A DNA stretch of 35,816 nt from Mesorhizobium sp. (GCA_004017535.1 SAJS01000032.1:1-35816); one strand, 5' to 3'. Numbered from the stretch's first letter, positions 19,067-26,016 are shown. Notes: generated by a model not told the origin, from the letters alone. Numbers and translations are program-made.

Positions 19067-19225
19067 CGCAAGCAGCGCCAGCGCCAGGGCAGCGCCGGAG
19101 AGCGCTGGGCGCCAGTTGCGCGTCACGCCAATGGCGAGCACGATGGTGAAGGCTTCGACGACCTCCACGAAGGACGCCAGGAACGAGGCCGTCACGGTGG
19201 AAAGTATCGGTGTCAGGCCATGCAT
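19067..19225 (-). pseudogene. 5-prime remnant of a COG4280/TMEM165-like membrane protein gene
   Basis: Read leftward from an ATG at 19225, the frame gives MHGLTPILSTVTASFLASFV, then EVVEAFTIVLAIGVTRNWRP and ALSGAALALALLAV. This matches what I recall of the N-terminus of rhizobial TMEM165/GDT1-like (COG4280) proteins (AS-FVEFVEALTIVLAVG-TRGWR-AL). After about 50 residues the frame runs into unrelated, charged sequence that is antisense to 18329-18961. Roughly three quarters of the expected protein is therefore missing. The open frame continuing to about 18263 is a composition artefact. Confidence 0.55.
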
Positions 19226-19518
19226 GAAGCCATCGTTCAATGCTGGGGGTCATCGGCTGGCGGGAACGATACAGCGCGCGGGAGGTGGCGAGAATGCCGG
19301 AGGTAATCGCAGGGCCTATCGGCGCGCTGGCACCGGCCTGCGCCACATGTGCCGTGGTGTGATCGCGCTCCGACGCGAGCCGGGCCGGACATTTCGAAGA
19401 ACTCATTGACGGTCTGTATCCGTTCGGTGTCCGTTGTATCGCGGCGCTGCCCTGGCTATCTGCTGGGGCAACAAGGCGTTCGAGCGGCCGATGAACCGCT
19501 CCAGCAGGAACGGAGCAC

Positions 19519-20538
19519 ATGAAGAAGATCGGATTTCTGTCCTTCGGGCATTGGTCGCCCTCACCGCAATCGGGCACGCGCTCGGGCGCCGACGCGCTGC
19601 TGCAGTCGATCGACCTCGCGGTTGCGGCCGAGGAGCTCGGCGCCGACGGCGCCTATTTTCGCGTCCACCATTTCGCCCGGCAGCTCGCCTCGCCGTTTCC
19701 GCTGCTGGCCGCGGCGGGCGCCAAGACCCGGCGTATCGAGCTCGGCACCGCCGTCATCGACATGCGCTACGAGAACCCGCTCTACATGGCCGAGGATGCG
19801 GGTGCCGCCGACCTCATCGCCGGCGGGCGTTTGCAGCTGGGCATCAGCCGCGGCTCGCCCGAGCAGGTGATCGATGGCTGGCGCTATTTCGGCTACGTGC
19901 CGCAAGAGGGCAAGAGCGACGCGGACATGGCGCGGAACCACGCCGAAATCTTCCTCGACCTGTTGCGCGGTGAAGGCTTCGCCCAGCCCAATCCGCGGCC
20001 GATGTTCCCCAATCCGCCCGGCCTGCTCAGGCTGGAACCCTTCTCGGCCGGTTTGCGCGACCGCATCTGGTGGGGCGCGGCGACCGACGCCACCGCCGTG
20101 TGGGCGGCCAAGCTCGGCATGAACCTGCAGAGCTCGACCCTGAAGTTCGACGAAACCGGCGAGCCGCTGCATGTCCAGCAGGCCAAGCAGATAAGAGCCT
20201 ACCGCGCCGCCTGGAAGGAAGCCGGCCATGCGCGCGAACCGCGCGTCTCGGTCAGCCGCAGCATCTTTGCCCTCGTCAACGACATGGACCGCGCCTATTT
20301 CGGCGGCAGCGAGGGCGAGGACCACTTTGGCTATATCGAGCCGGAAAAGCGCGCAGTGTTCGGCCGCTCCTATGCCGCCGAACCGGTCAAGCTGGTCGAA
20401 CAGCTCAGGGAGGACGAGGCGATCGCCGAGGCCGACACGCTGCTTTTGACCGTGCCCAATCAGCTCGGCGTCGACTACAACGCCCATGTCATCGAGTCGA
20501 TCCTGAAGCATATCGCCCCGGCGCTCGGCTGGCGGTGA
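19519..20538 (+). CDS. LLM-class flavin-dependent oxidoreductase
   Basis: This 339-aa protein has the luciferase-like fold: MKKIGFLSFGHW at strand 1, DLAVAAEELGADGAYFRVHHF near 32-52, a RIELGTAVIDMRYENPLYMAEDAGAADLIAGGRLQLGISRGSP core near 73-113, and an insertion before the C-terminal barrel strands. Such enzymes use reduced flavin supplied by a reductase and oxygen, or F420-like cofactors in other taxa. The substrate is unknown. The start ATG follows GGAG at a spacing of about 5. No reductase or transport partner is adjacent, and the gene stands alone between decayed DNA and a LacI-type operator. Confidence 0.9.
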   Translation: MKKIGFLSFGHWSPSPQSGTRSGADALLQSIDLAVAAEELGADGAYFRVHHFARQLASPFPLLAAAGAKTRRIELGTAVIDMRYENPLYMAEDAGAADLIAGGRLQLGISRGSPEQVIDGWRYFGYVPQEGKSDADMARNHAEIFLDLLRGEGFAQPNPRPMFPNPPGLLRLEPFSAGLRDRIWWGAATDATAVWAAKLGMNLQSSTLKFDETGEPLHVQQAKQIRAYRAAWKEAGHAREPRVSVSRSIFALVNDMDRAYFGGSEGEDHFGYIEPEKRAVFGRSYAAEPVKLVEQLREDEAIAEADTLLLTVPNQLGVDYNAHVIESILKHIAPALGWR

Positions 20539-20610
20539 AGGCGCCGGCATCGGCCGAGCCGTTCTTCCCCGGTATTGACGCCGGCCCAACCCCGGCCTTA
20601 CTTTGCCGCG

Positions 20611-20632
20611 TAATCGGTTACGCAACCGATTA
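20611..20632. promoter_or_regulatory. LacI-type operator, 9+9 perfect palindrome
   Basis: TAATCGGTT-ACGC-AACCGATTA is a perfect 9-base inverted repeat with a 4-base spacer and a central C-G step. This is the classic form of a LacI/GalR family operator. It lies about 280 bases upstream of the LacI-family gene at 20912 and is followed at 20641 by GAGGAGG, a strong Shine-Dalgarno that no longer precedes an intact gene. It probably once controlled a sugar operon and may still mediate autoregulation. Confidence 0.75.
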
Positions 20633-20751
20633 CCGGTATCGAGGAGGGTAGAGCGGGCAAGGGTTCACCGTTGGCTGCCAGCCGCCGGCGTCGCGGCGGA
20701 GGATATCCGTCGGGCGGACCGCAATTGCCCGGCGTCGGTGACGATTTCGAA

Positions 20752-20850
20752 CCCTCCGTGATCGGCCTTGTCGTCGTGCTCGCGGTCATCCTTGACGCGT
20801 ATCGGGAGAGATTGTTGCGGAAGGGTCCGGGTCGAAGAGATAGAGCATGA
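20752..20850 (+). pseudogene. Possible C-terminal tail of a sugar ABC permease
   Basis: The forward frame ending at TGA 20848-20850 reads PSVIGLVVVLAVILDAYRER and then a short basic tail. One hydrophobic helix closing with a DxYRER-type basic end is characteristic of RbsC/XylH-class permeases. Upstream in the same frame only low-complexity Arg/Gly sequence is present. The remnant lies between a LacI operator and a LacI regulator, the usual position of such a transport operon, so an internal deletion is a reasonable explanation. Chance is not excluded for so short a match. Confidence 0.4.
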
Positions 20851-20884
20851 TGTCGTCCCGCTGCACGCTTCTCAGCATCATGCT
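20844..20884. repeat. Short palindromic element (AGCATGATG...CATCATGCT)
   Basis: Perfect 9-base arms lie at 20844-20852 and 20876-20884 around a 23-base loop. It is related to the ATGATG/CATCAT element at 17163-17211. It overlaps the stop codon of the putative permease tail and lies just upstream of the LacI-family gene, so it may serve as the terminator of the lost operon. Confidence 0.65.
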
Positions 20885-20911
20885 TCAGGGATTGCCTGGG
20901 GAAACGGGCCC

Positions 20912-21910
20912 ATGACGACCATTGCCGATGTCGCGCGCTATGCCGGGGTGTCCGTCGCAACCGTCTCGCATGTGATGAACCATACCCGCCATGTCGAGCC
21001 GGAGACGGCCGAGCGGGTGCGCGCCGCGATCACCGCGCTGCGCTACAGCCCGAACTCGGTGGCGCGGAGTCTGCGGCGCGGCGAGACCAAGACCATCGGC
21101 CTGCTGCTGCCCGACAATTCCAACCCGTTCTTCGCCAGCGTCGCGCGGCAGATCGAGGATGCCGGCTTCGTCTCCGGCTACACGGTGATCCTGTGCAACT
21201 CCGACGGCAATGCCGAAAAGGAAGAGCGCTACCTCTCGGTGCTGATGGCCAAACAGATCGACGGGCTGATCTTCGCCGGCTCGTCCGACCATGCGCGGGT
21301 GTTCGCCCGCATGCTGCCCAGCGTGCCGGCGGTGCTGCTCGACCGCGAGATCCAGTCGGTCAATGTCGATTCGGTGCTGGTCGACCATGACCATGGCGGC
21401 TATCTCGCCGGTCGGTATCTGGCCGGGCTTGGACATGAAAAGATCGGCGCCATCGGTGGGCCGCGCGATTCCAGCTCCAGCCCGGCCCGCCTGCGCGGTT
21501 TCGCGCGCGCTCTCGAAGAGGCGGGCCTCGAGCTGCCGGCCTCGTCGATCGTCGATTCCGATTATCATTTCGCCGGCGGGCGCCTGGCGATGGAGCAGCT
21601 GATGGCGCAGGCGCCGGGTATCACGGCGGTGTTCGCCTGCAACGACCTGATGGCGATGGGCGCGGTCACGGCGCTGCGCTCGCGGGGGTTGCGGGTTCCT
21701 GACGACATGTCGATGGTCGGGTTCGACGACATCCCCTATGCCGTCACCACCTGGCCGCCGCTGACGACGATCGCGCAGCCGGTCGAAAAGATCGGCACGC
21801 GCGCGGTGAGCCTGCTGCTCGAAAGACTGGCCGAACCGGAAGCGCCGTCAAAGCGCGAGGTGCTGGCGCCGGTGCTGGTGGAGCGAGAGAGCTGCGCGGC
21901 GCGGGGGTAG
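20912..21910 (+). CDS. LacI family transcriptional regulator
   Basis: This 332-aa repressor begins with the helix-turn-helix TIADVARYAGVSVATVSHVMN (2-22) and the hinge helix YSPNSVARSLRRG. The periplasmic-binding-protein-like core has TIGLLLPDNSNPFFASVARQIED (about 61-83), VPAVLLDREI and ITAVFACNDLMAMGAVTALRSRGLRVPDDMSMVGFDDIPYA. RbsR/CytR-type regulators look closest. The ATG at 20912 begins exactly at the DNA-binding domain; earlier in-frame ATGs would add unrelated residues. The Shine-Dalgarno is weak (GGGGAAA). No intact sugar operon adjoins it, so it is either an orphan or acts elsewhere. Confidence 0.93.
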   Translation: MTTIADVARYAGVSVATVSHVMNHTRHVEPETAERVRAAITALRYSPNSVARSLRRGETKTIGLLLPDNSNPFFASVARQIEDAGFVSGYTVILCNSDGNAEKEERYLSVLMAKQIDGLIFAGSSDHARVFARMLPSVPAVLLDREIQSVNVDSVLVDHDHGGYLAGRYLAGLGHEKIGAIGGPRDSSSSPARLRGFARALEEAGLELPASSIVDSDYHFAGGRLAMEQLMAQAPGITAVFACNDLMAMGAVTALRSRGLRVPDDMSMVGFDDIPYAVTTWPPLTTIAQPVEKIGTRAVSLLLERLAEPEAPSKREVLAPVLVERESCAARG

Positions 21911-21941
21911 TAGGCGCCAGCATCATCGACGCCGGCGCTGC

Positions 21942-22094
21942 CCCCTCTCCGTCTCGGCGCTGCGCGCCCATCCACTTCTCCCCCATTTCATGGGGGCGAG
22001 GAACTCAAGCCTTTCAGGCCGCGACGTTAGCGATTGGCGTTTCCTCGCCCCCGCAAAGCGGGGGAGAGGTGTCCGCGTAGCGGACGGAGAGGGG
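21942..22094. repeat. Intergenic palindromic element, third sequence class
   Basis: Outer arms CCCCTCTCCGTC at 21942-21953 and GACGGAGAGGGG at 22083-22094 are perfect complements. Inside are two G/C hairpins: CCCCCATTTCATGGGGG at about 21980-21996 and CCCCCGCAAAGCGGGGG at about 22050-22066. The left part shares CGTCTCGGCGCTGCGCGCC with the copies at 1-113 and 12571-12714, showing mosaic exchange between element classes. It lies between the convergent ends of the LacI-family gene and the ornithine cyclodeaminase gene. Confidence 0.8.
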
Positions 22095-22113
22095 AGCGCC
22101 CTATGCGATTGGC

Positions 22114-23172
22114 TTATGCCGCCGGCTGCATGGCCGCCCTCTCCAGCATGCCGAAGAGATCACGCGGCTCGTCGGGGTCGGCGAGCAGGTCGAGTTCCTC
22201 ATAGAGGCCGGTGGCCTGGAGCTGGTCGCGGACGTAGCGCAGCGCCGAAAAATCTTCGGTGGCGAAGCCGACGGAATCGAACAGCGTGATCTGCTCGGGG
22301 GCCTTGCGGCCCTTTGCCTTCCCGGTCATTACCTGCCACAGCTCGGTCACCGGATGGTCGGCGTCGAGCTGCTGGATCTCGCCCTCGATGCGCGTCTGCG
22401 GCGGGAACTCGACGAAGATGTCGGAGCGCAAAAGGATATCGCGGTGGAGTTCCGTCTTGCCGGGGCAGTCGCCGCCGACGGCGTTGATGTGGACGCCGGA
22501 GCCGACCATGTTGTCGGTAAGGATGGTTGCGTACTGCTTGTCGGCGGTCACCGTTGTGATGATGTCGACTCCCTCCACGGCGTCCTGGCCGGTCGCGCAG
22601 ATCGTAATGTCGAAGCCCTTGCCGGCGAGGTTGCGGGCGCATTTTTCCGAAGCCAAGCGGTCGATGTCGTAGAGCCGCAGCCGGTCGATGCCGAGCAGCG
22701 CCTTGAAGGCGATGGCCTGGAACTCGGACTGGGCGCCGTTGCCGATGATGGCCATGGCGCGCGAACCCTTGGGCGCCAGGTATTTTGCCGCTACGGCGGA
22801 AGTGGCAGCGGTGCGCAGCGCCGTCAGGATGGTCATCTCGGTGAGCAGCATGGGATAGCCGGAGCCGACATCGGCGAGCACGCCGAAGGCGGTGACGGTC
22901 TGGCGGCCCTCGCGCATGTTCTTCGGATGGCCGTTGACATATTTGAAGCCGTACATCTTGCCGTCGCTGGTCGGCATCAGCTCGATGACGCCGTCATGGC
23001 TGTGCGAGGCGATGCGCGGCGTCTTGTCGAACAGCTCCCAGCGGCGGAAATCCTCCTCGATATAGGCGGCGAGCTCGGTGAGGAAGCGCTCGACCCCGAT
23101 GGCGAGCACCAGCTTCATCATGCGGTCGACGCTGACGAAGGGAACGATGGCGAGGCGCGAAGGCTGAGTCAT
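22114..23172 (-). CDS. ocd: Ornithine cyclodeaminase
   Basis: This 352-aa enzyme converts L-ornithine to L-proline and ammonia using bound NAD+. The Rossmann motif is AIIGNGAQSEFQ (GNGAQS at 144-149). The family block LLTEMTILTALRTAATSAVAAKYLAP is at about 109-134, and VHINAVGGDCPGKTEL with DSVGFATEDFSALRYV marks the substrate side. The length and the KYVNGHPKN-type segment fit rhizobial ornithine cyclodeaminases rather than alanine dehydrogenase or mu-crystallin relatives. Its start is two bases from the arginase stop. The pair forms an arginine-ornithine-proline catabolic operon, as in Ti-plasmid and Brucella/Mesorhizobium clusters. Confidence 0.93.
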   Translation of the reverse strand: MTQPSRLAIVPFVSVDRMMKLVLAIGVERFLTELAAYIEEDFRRWELFDKTPRIASHSHDGVIELMPTSDGKMYGFKYVNGHPKNMREGRQTVTAFGVLADVGSGYPMLLTEMTILTALRTAATSAVAAKYLAPKGSRAMAIIGNGAQSEFQAIAFKALLGIDRLRLYDIDRLASEKCARNLAGKGFDITICATGQDAVEGVDIITTVTADKQYATILTDNMVGSGVHINAVGGDCPGKTELHRDILLRSDIFVEFPPQTRIEGEIQQLDADHPVTELWQVMTGKAKGRKAPEQITLFDSVGFATEDFSALRYVRDQLQATGLYEELDLLADPDEPRDLFGMLERAAMQPAA

Positions 23173-23174
23173 GA

Positions 23175-24107
23175 TCAGAGGCTCCCGGAATGGCTGCGGG
23201 TCGGGCGGTCCATGATGCGGCGGCCCATCAGGCTGGCGGTGAGGTCGACCATCAGGGTCGCGGTGCGGCCGCGCTCGTCGAGGAACGGGTTGAGCTCGAC
23301 CAGGTCGAGGCTGGAGACGAGGCAGCTGTCGGAGAGCATCTCCATTACCAGATGCGCCTCGCGAAAAGTGGCGCCGCCGGGAACGGTGGTGCCGACGGCC
23401 GGCGCGATCGACGGGTCGAGGAAGTCGACGTCGAGGCTGACATGCAAGAGCCCGTTCTCCTGCTCGACCCGGGCGAGGAAAGCGCGCAGCAGCGGCGCGA
23501 TGCCGTGCTCGTCGACGGCCCGCATGTCATGCACGGTGACACCGGCTTCAGCGAGCGCGCGGCGCTCTGCCGGATCGACACTGCGCAGGCCGATGGCGCA
23601 GATGCGGGCCGGGTCGACCGCCTGCGGCAGATCCGGGAAATAGCCCTGAAAACCGGCCTGGCCGCTGGCATAGGCGAGCGGCACGCCATGCAGATTGCCG
23701 CTGGTGGTGGTGTCGAGCGTGTGGAAATCCGGATGCGCGTCAAGCCATAGCACGAAGAGCGGCCGGCCGCGTTTGGCGGCGCGGCGCGCCACGCCGGACA
23801 CCGTGCCGGCGGAGATCGAATGGTCACCGCCGAGGAAGATCGGCATGGCGTCCCTGGAAGCGGCGTAGGCGGTCTCGGCGATCGCCGCGGTCCAGGCGGA
23901 GATCTCCGGCAGCGCCTTCAGCGCAAGGTTGCCGTGCACCACCGGGCGCGCCGCGGCCTTCTCGACCGCGCCCCAGTCCTCGACCTCATGGCCAAGCTCG
24001 GCCAGCACCGAGACGAGGCCCGCTGTGCGCAGCGCGCTCGGCCCCATCTCGCATCCCATCCTGCCCGCGCCGTCCTGCACCGGCGCGCCGACGATCCTGC
24101 AGCGCAT
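23175..24107 (-). CDS. rocF: Arginase
   Basis: This 310-aa manganese ureohydrolase splits L-arginine to ornithine and urea. The metal ligands are visible: GGDHS (93-97, H96), D123-A-H125-P-D127, and SLDVDFLDPS near 218-227. The SGNLHGVPL loop around H140 is typical of arginase. The ATG at 24107 starts at RCRIVGAPVQDGAGRMGCEMGP, with AAGGA about 11 bases upstream; a longer in-frame start would cover the operator palindromes and is rejected. It is first in the operon with ocd and divergent from an Lrp/AsnC gene that is likely its arginine-responsive activator. Confidence 0.95.
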   Translation of the reverse strand: MRCRIVGAPVQDGAGRMGCEMGPSALRTAGLVSVLAELGHEVEDWGAVEKAAARPVVHGNLALKALPEISAWTAAIAETAYAASRDAMPIFLGGDHSISAGTVSGVARRAAKRGRPLFVLWLDAHPDFHTLDTTTSGNLHGVPLAYASGQAGFQGYFPDLPQAVDPARICAIGLRSVDPAERRALAEAGVTVHDMRAVDEHGIAPLLRAFLARVEQENGLLHVSLDVDFLDPSIAPAVGTTVPGGATFREAHLVMEMLSDSCLVSSLDLVELNPFLDERGRTATLMVDLTASLMGRRIMDRPTRSHSGSL

Positions 24108-24171
24108 GATTTTTTTGGTCCTTACGATTGATTGGCTGATTGGATCATCAGGCGCTGGCGGTTTGAACAGG

Positions 24172-24208
24172 CGAAATTGGCATTTCGAGAAGAATGATCT
24201 ATCATTCT
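24172..24208. promoter_or_regulatory. Two adjacent perfect palindromes between arginase and Lrp genes
   Basis: CGAAAT-TGGC-ATTTCG at 24172-24187 is followed after three bases by AGAATGAT-CT-ATCATTCT at 24191-24208. Both are perfect, with 6+6 and 8+8 arms. They lie in the middle of the 131-base divergent promoter region, AT-rich against the genomic background. Lrp/AsnC regulators bind series of such short palindromes. Binding by the neighbouring regulator is a strong inference. Confidence 0.75.
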
Positions 24209-24238
24209 GCACATCCAACTTGACCAAGATGGGCAATC

Positions 24239-24679
24239 ATGGACGCGCTTGACGAAAGACTGGTCACGCTGCTCAGGCACGATGCGCGGCGCAGCGTCTC
24301 CGACCTCGCCGTCGATCTCGGCGTCTCGCGCGCCACGGTTCGGGCGCGCATGGAGCGGCTGGAAAAGTCCGGCGAGATCATCGGCTACACGGTGGTGCTG
24401 CGCGCCGACGCGGTCGATCAGAGGATACGCGGCGTGATGATGATCGAGATCGAGGGCCATGCCGCCGACCGGGTCATCCGGGCGCTTGGCGGCCTGCCCG
24501 AGGTTTCGACCATCCACACCACCAACGGCCGCTGGGACCTCGTGGTGGAGCTCGGCACGGCCTCGCTCACCGATTTCGACGCGGTGCTTCGCCGGATAAG
24601 GCTGATCCCCGGGATCACGGGCAGCGAGACCAGCCTGCTGCTGGCGACGCCGAGGACGACGCGGGCGAGGTTGGGGTAA
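24239..24679 (+). CDS. Lrp/AsnC family regulator, probably of arginine catabolism
   Basis: This 146-aa protein opens with DALDERLVTLLRHDARRSVSDLAVDLGVSRATVRARMERLEKSGEIIGY, a winged helix-turn-helix (about 2-52). The C-terminal effector domain has VSTIHTTNGRWDLVVELG. It parallels the regulator at 7029-7457 (same layout, roughly 40 percent identity in the DNA-binding part by eye). It is divergent from arginase-ocd, the arrangement known for ArcR/PutR-type activators. The ATG at 24239 has only a weak Shine-Dalgarno. The gene stands alone, followed by a hairpin at 24729-24748. Confidence 0.91.
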   Translation: MDALDERLVTLLRHDARRSVSDLAVDLGVSRATVRARMERLEKSGEIIGYTVVLRADAVDQRIRGVMMIEIEGHAADRVIRALGGLPEVSTIHTTNGRWDLVVELGTASLTDFDAVLRRIRLIPGITGSETSLLLATPRTTRARLG

Positions 24680-24728
24680 CGGAAGCCGGTAGCGTTAGCG
24701 AAACACTGCGCTCGCGCGTCTGACATAT

Positions 24729-24748
24729 TCCTGCCCGTAGGGGCAGGA
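24729..24748 (+). terminator. Hairpin TCCTGCCC-GTAG-GGGCAGGA downstream of the Lrp gene
   Basis: A perfect 8-bp stem with a 4-base loop starts 49 bases after the regulator stop and ends 21 bases before the next gene. There is no T-run, so it is only a possible terminator or attenuator ahead of the small membrane-protein gene. Confidence 0.4.
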
Positions 24749-24769
24749 GCCAAGTGCGGAGGAGGAGCA

Positions 24770-25063
24770 ATGCTCAAGGTGATCGCGGCTGGAATGGGCC
24801 TCGGCCTGGCAGGCTTTCTCGTTGCGGTTTCCACCATGGGCGCTGGCCACGGAACGAACGTCCCGGGCTTCATCGTGGTGCCCTGGATGATGCTCTTGCT
24901 GCTGGCCGGCGCCGGAACCCTGGCGTTGCTGTCAGCCGCATGCGCCCAGTTCGTGGTCTACATGCTTCTGATTCGGATCAGGCTGCTGCTGGCACTGCCG
25001 ATCGCCCTCCTTCATTGCGCTGCCATGGTCTGGGGCATGGCGCAAAACGGGATTCTATTCTGA
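24770..25063 (+). CDS. Small three-helix membrane protein of unknown function
   Basis: This 97-aa hydrophobic protein is preceded by a strong GGAGGAGG site at 24758-24765, which supports real translation. Three likely membrane helices are seen: about 4-24 (VIAAGMGLGLAGFLVAVSTMG), 35-67 (including MMLLLLAGAGTLALLSAACA) and 72-92 (LLLALPIALLHCAAMVWGMA). No charged catalytic residue, metal motif or lipobox is apparent. I do not recognise the family. Neighbours give no clue, since it sits between a regulator and unrelated small genes on the other strand. Confidence 0.65.
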   Translation: MLKVIAAGMGLGLAGFLVAVSTMGAGHGTNVPGFIVVPWMMLLLLAGAGTLALLSAACAQFVVYMLLIRIRLLLALPIALLHCAAMVWGMAQNGILF

Positions 25064-25104
25064 AGCCAGTATTCCAGGCGGCAGGTGCGGTCACGCCGAT
25101 CTTC

Positions 25105-25290
25105 TCAGGCAACGATTGCGAGCGGCACCGGCGGCCGCCTGAGGAACTCGGCATTAGCCTGCTCAAGCTGCTCGGCTTCGCCACGCGTCAGCCCGATCAG
25201 CACCCGGCCGTCCATCTCCGGCGGGGGGTCGAGAGCCAGATCATAGACATGCCAGTCGTCACACGGATTCTGCATCGCTGCAAACCTCAT
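25105..25290 (-). CDS. Small soluble protein, tandem paralogue B
   Basis: This 61-aa product of unknown function contains RFAAMQNPCDDWHVYDLALD and VLIGLTRGEAEQLEQANAEF. The ATG at 25290 is chosen over earlier in-frame starts because GAGGGAGAG precedes it and because the upstream paralogue at 25335-25547 starts at the same motif. Shared pattern: MRF-x-A, a PC-x2-W-x-VYDL block, then GLTR/GLSR-x-EAE. The second half looks like a short amphipathic helix. No known domain is recognised. Confidence 0.6.
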   Translation of the reverse strand: MRFAAMQNPCDDWHVYDLALDPPPEMDGRVLIGLTRGEAEQLEQANAEFLRRPPVPLAIVA

Positions 25291-25334
25291 CGGCTCTCCC
25301 TCGGTCGGCACATCTAAATCTCCGACGAGTCCGA

Positions 25335-25547
25335 TCATTCCGGATCGGAACGGCAGAATACCGATAAATGGCTGCAATACCGACGAAATGGCTGCGGCGC
25401 CGATTGATCCGCCTGTCCGGCAAGCCGCTCCGCCTCCTCGCGGCTCAGGCCGAGCAACAATATGTCCCCAACCTGTGCCGGATAACCCGAAAGCAGGTCA
25501 TATACCATCCATTGGCCGCACGGATCCCGTAAGGCTGTGAACCTCAT
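25335..25547 (-). CDS. Small soluble protein, tandem paralogue A
   Basis: This 70-aa product of unknown function begins RFTALRDPCGQWMVYDLLSG and continues ILLLGLSREEAERLAGQADQ. It shares with the gene at 25105-25290 the pattern MRF-x-A, DPC/NPC-x2-W-x-VYDL, a hydrophobic strand and GL-[ST]-R-x-EAE-x-L. The C-terminal 20 residues are not shared and may be run-on after an ancestral stop. The ATG at 25547 is fixed by homology; its Shine-Dalgarno is weak. Both genes point leftward, 44 bases apart. Confidence 0.55.
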   Translation of the reverse strand: MRFTALRDPCGQWMVYDLLSGYPAQVGDILLLGLSREEAERLAGQADQSAPQPFRRYCSHLSVFCRSDPE

Positions 25548-25829
25548 AGCCGACGTTCTTTGATCTAGTATGCACCAACGCAACGACTCGCGGGAACTGC
25601 GCCCCGCGAAACTGCCCGGCCGGATTTAGTTCCGTCACTTTCACTTAACATATATTTGCCAGGCGCCCGACAAAAGAGGCTCTACAGTCCCTTTGGTGTG
25701 CGACCCAAGTCTGATGGGCGGCGGCACTTGCCGAATGACCCGAGCCAACTGCCAGCGGCAGATGTCATCACTCCCCGGCAATTGGGGCGCGCTCCGAAGG
25801 TCAAAGAAGATCAAAATGGTCCAGATGCG
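25548..25829. other. Intergenic stretch without recognisable gene
   Basis: This is about 280 bases of mixed composition between the microprotein pair and the tRNA terminator. An AT-rich island TTAACATATATTTG at about 25646-25659 could be part of a promoter, but no -35/-10 pair was convincing. Frames crossing the region have no Shine-Dalgarno, family motif or codon bias like the neighbours. Confidence 0.45.
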
Positions 25830-25857
25830 AAAAAGCCGCGGTGGTCCGCGGCTTTTC
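25830..25857 (-). terminator. Rho-independent terminator of tRNA-Gly
   Basis: AAAAGCCGCGG-TGGT-CCGCGGCTTTT at 25831-25856 forms an 11-bp perfect stem with a 4-base loop. On the minus strand it ends in a run of five T, 28 bases after the tRNA 3-prime end. The symmetric A/T flanks mean it could also stop rightward transcription. Confidence 0.9.
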
Positions 25858-25884
25858 GTTTGCTTGATCCTCGGTGGAGGAAAC

Positions 25885-25959
25885 TGGAGCGGGTGAGGCG
25901 ATTCGAACGCCCGACCCCAACCTTGGCAAGGTTGTGCTCTACCCCTGAGCTACACCCGC
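25885..25959 (-). tRNA. tRNA-Gly (anticodon GCC)
   Basis: On the minus strand the 75-nt sequence starts GCGGGTG and ends CACCCGC-T-CCA, so CCA is encoded. The D-arm is GCTC-AGGGGTA-GAGC, the anticodon arm is CAACC-TTGCCAA-GGTTG, and the T-arm contains GTTCGAATC with GGGCG/CGCCT stems. The anticodon loop TTGCCAA gives GCC, reading GGC codons, which suits a GC-rich genome. Acceptor and T stems pair well, apart from the usual wobble positions. Confidence 0.97.
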
Positions 25960-25986
25960 TCGCGCGGCCTCGGCCGCAAGCCGCGC

Positions 25987-26016
25987 CTATATGGCCGAAG
26001 AGCGCGGCGATTGCAA
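25987..26016 (-). promoter_or_regulatory. Probable promoter of tRNA-Gly
   Basis: On the minus strand TTGCAA (26011-26016) and ATATAG (25987-25992) are separated by 18 bases. This places a start site about 20 bases upstream of the mature tRNA 5-prime end. The hexamers fit alphaproteobacterial sigma-70 promoters moderately well. Confidence 0.45.

Larger units (their letters stand above)
18962..19518. other. Gene-poor decayed region
   Basis: This stretch of 557 bases has no intact gene. It contains a 15-base palindrome at 19026-19040, the N-terminal remnant of a membrane protein on the minus strand (19067-19225), and about 290 bases (19226-19518) in which no frame looks coding. Short frames that cross it on either strand lack recognisable motifs and Shine-Dalgarno sites. 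The GGAG at about 19510-19513 serves the next gene. The composition suggests leftovers of deletion or rearrangement. Confidence 0.6.

Noticed and set aside
18263-19240. A 325-codon frame on the minus strand spanning the COG4280-like N-terminus and the antisense of the methyltransferase-like gene
   Set aside because: Only the first 50-55 residues look like a real protein. The remainder is the antisense of 18329-18961, which has strong motifs in its own sense.
20768-20911. N-terminal extension of the LacI-family regulator
   Set aside because: The conserved helix-turn-helix starts at the ATG at 20912. Upstream codons cover a palindromic repeat and a different-frame permease tail.
25885-25959. 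tRNA-Ala, suggested by GGC read on the plus strand
   Set aside because: The tRNA is on the minus strand, and the correct loop is TTGCCAA with anticodon GCC, so it is tRNA-Gly.
25885-25959. tRNA-Gly as attachment site of an integrated element
   Set aside because: No integrase gene and no second copy of the tRNA 3-prime end was seen in the window. The flanking genes are ordinary chromosomal genes.
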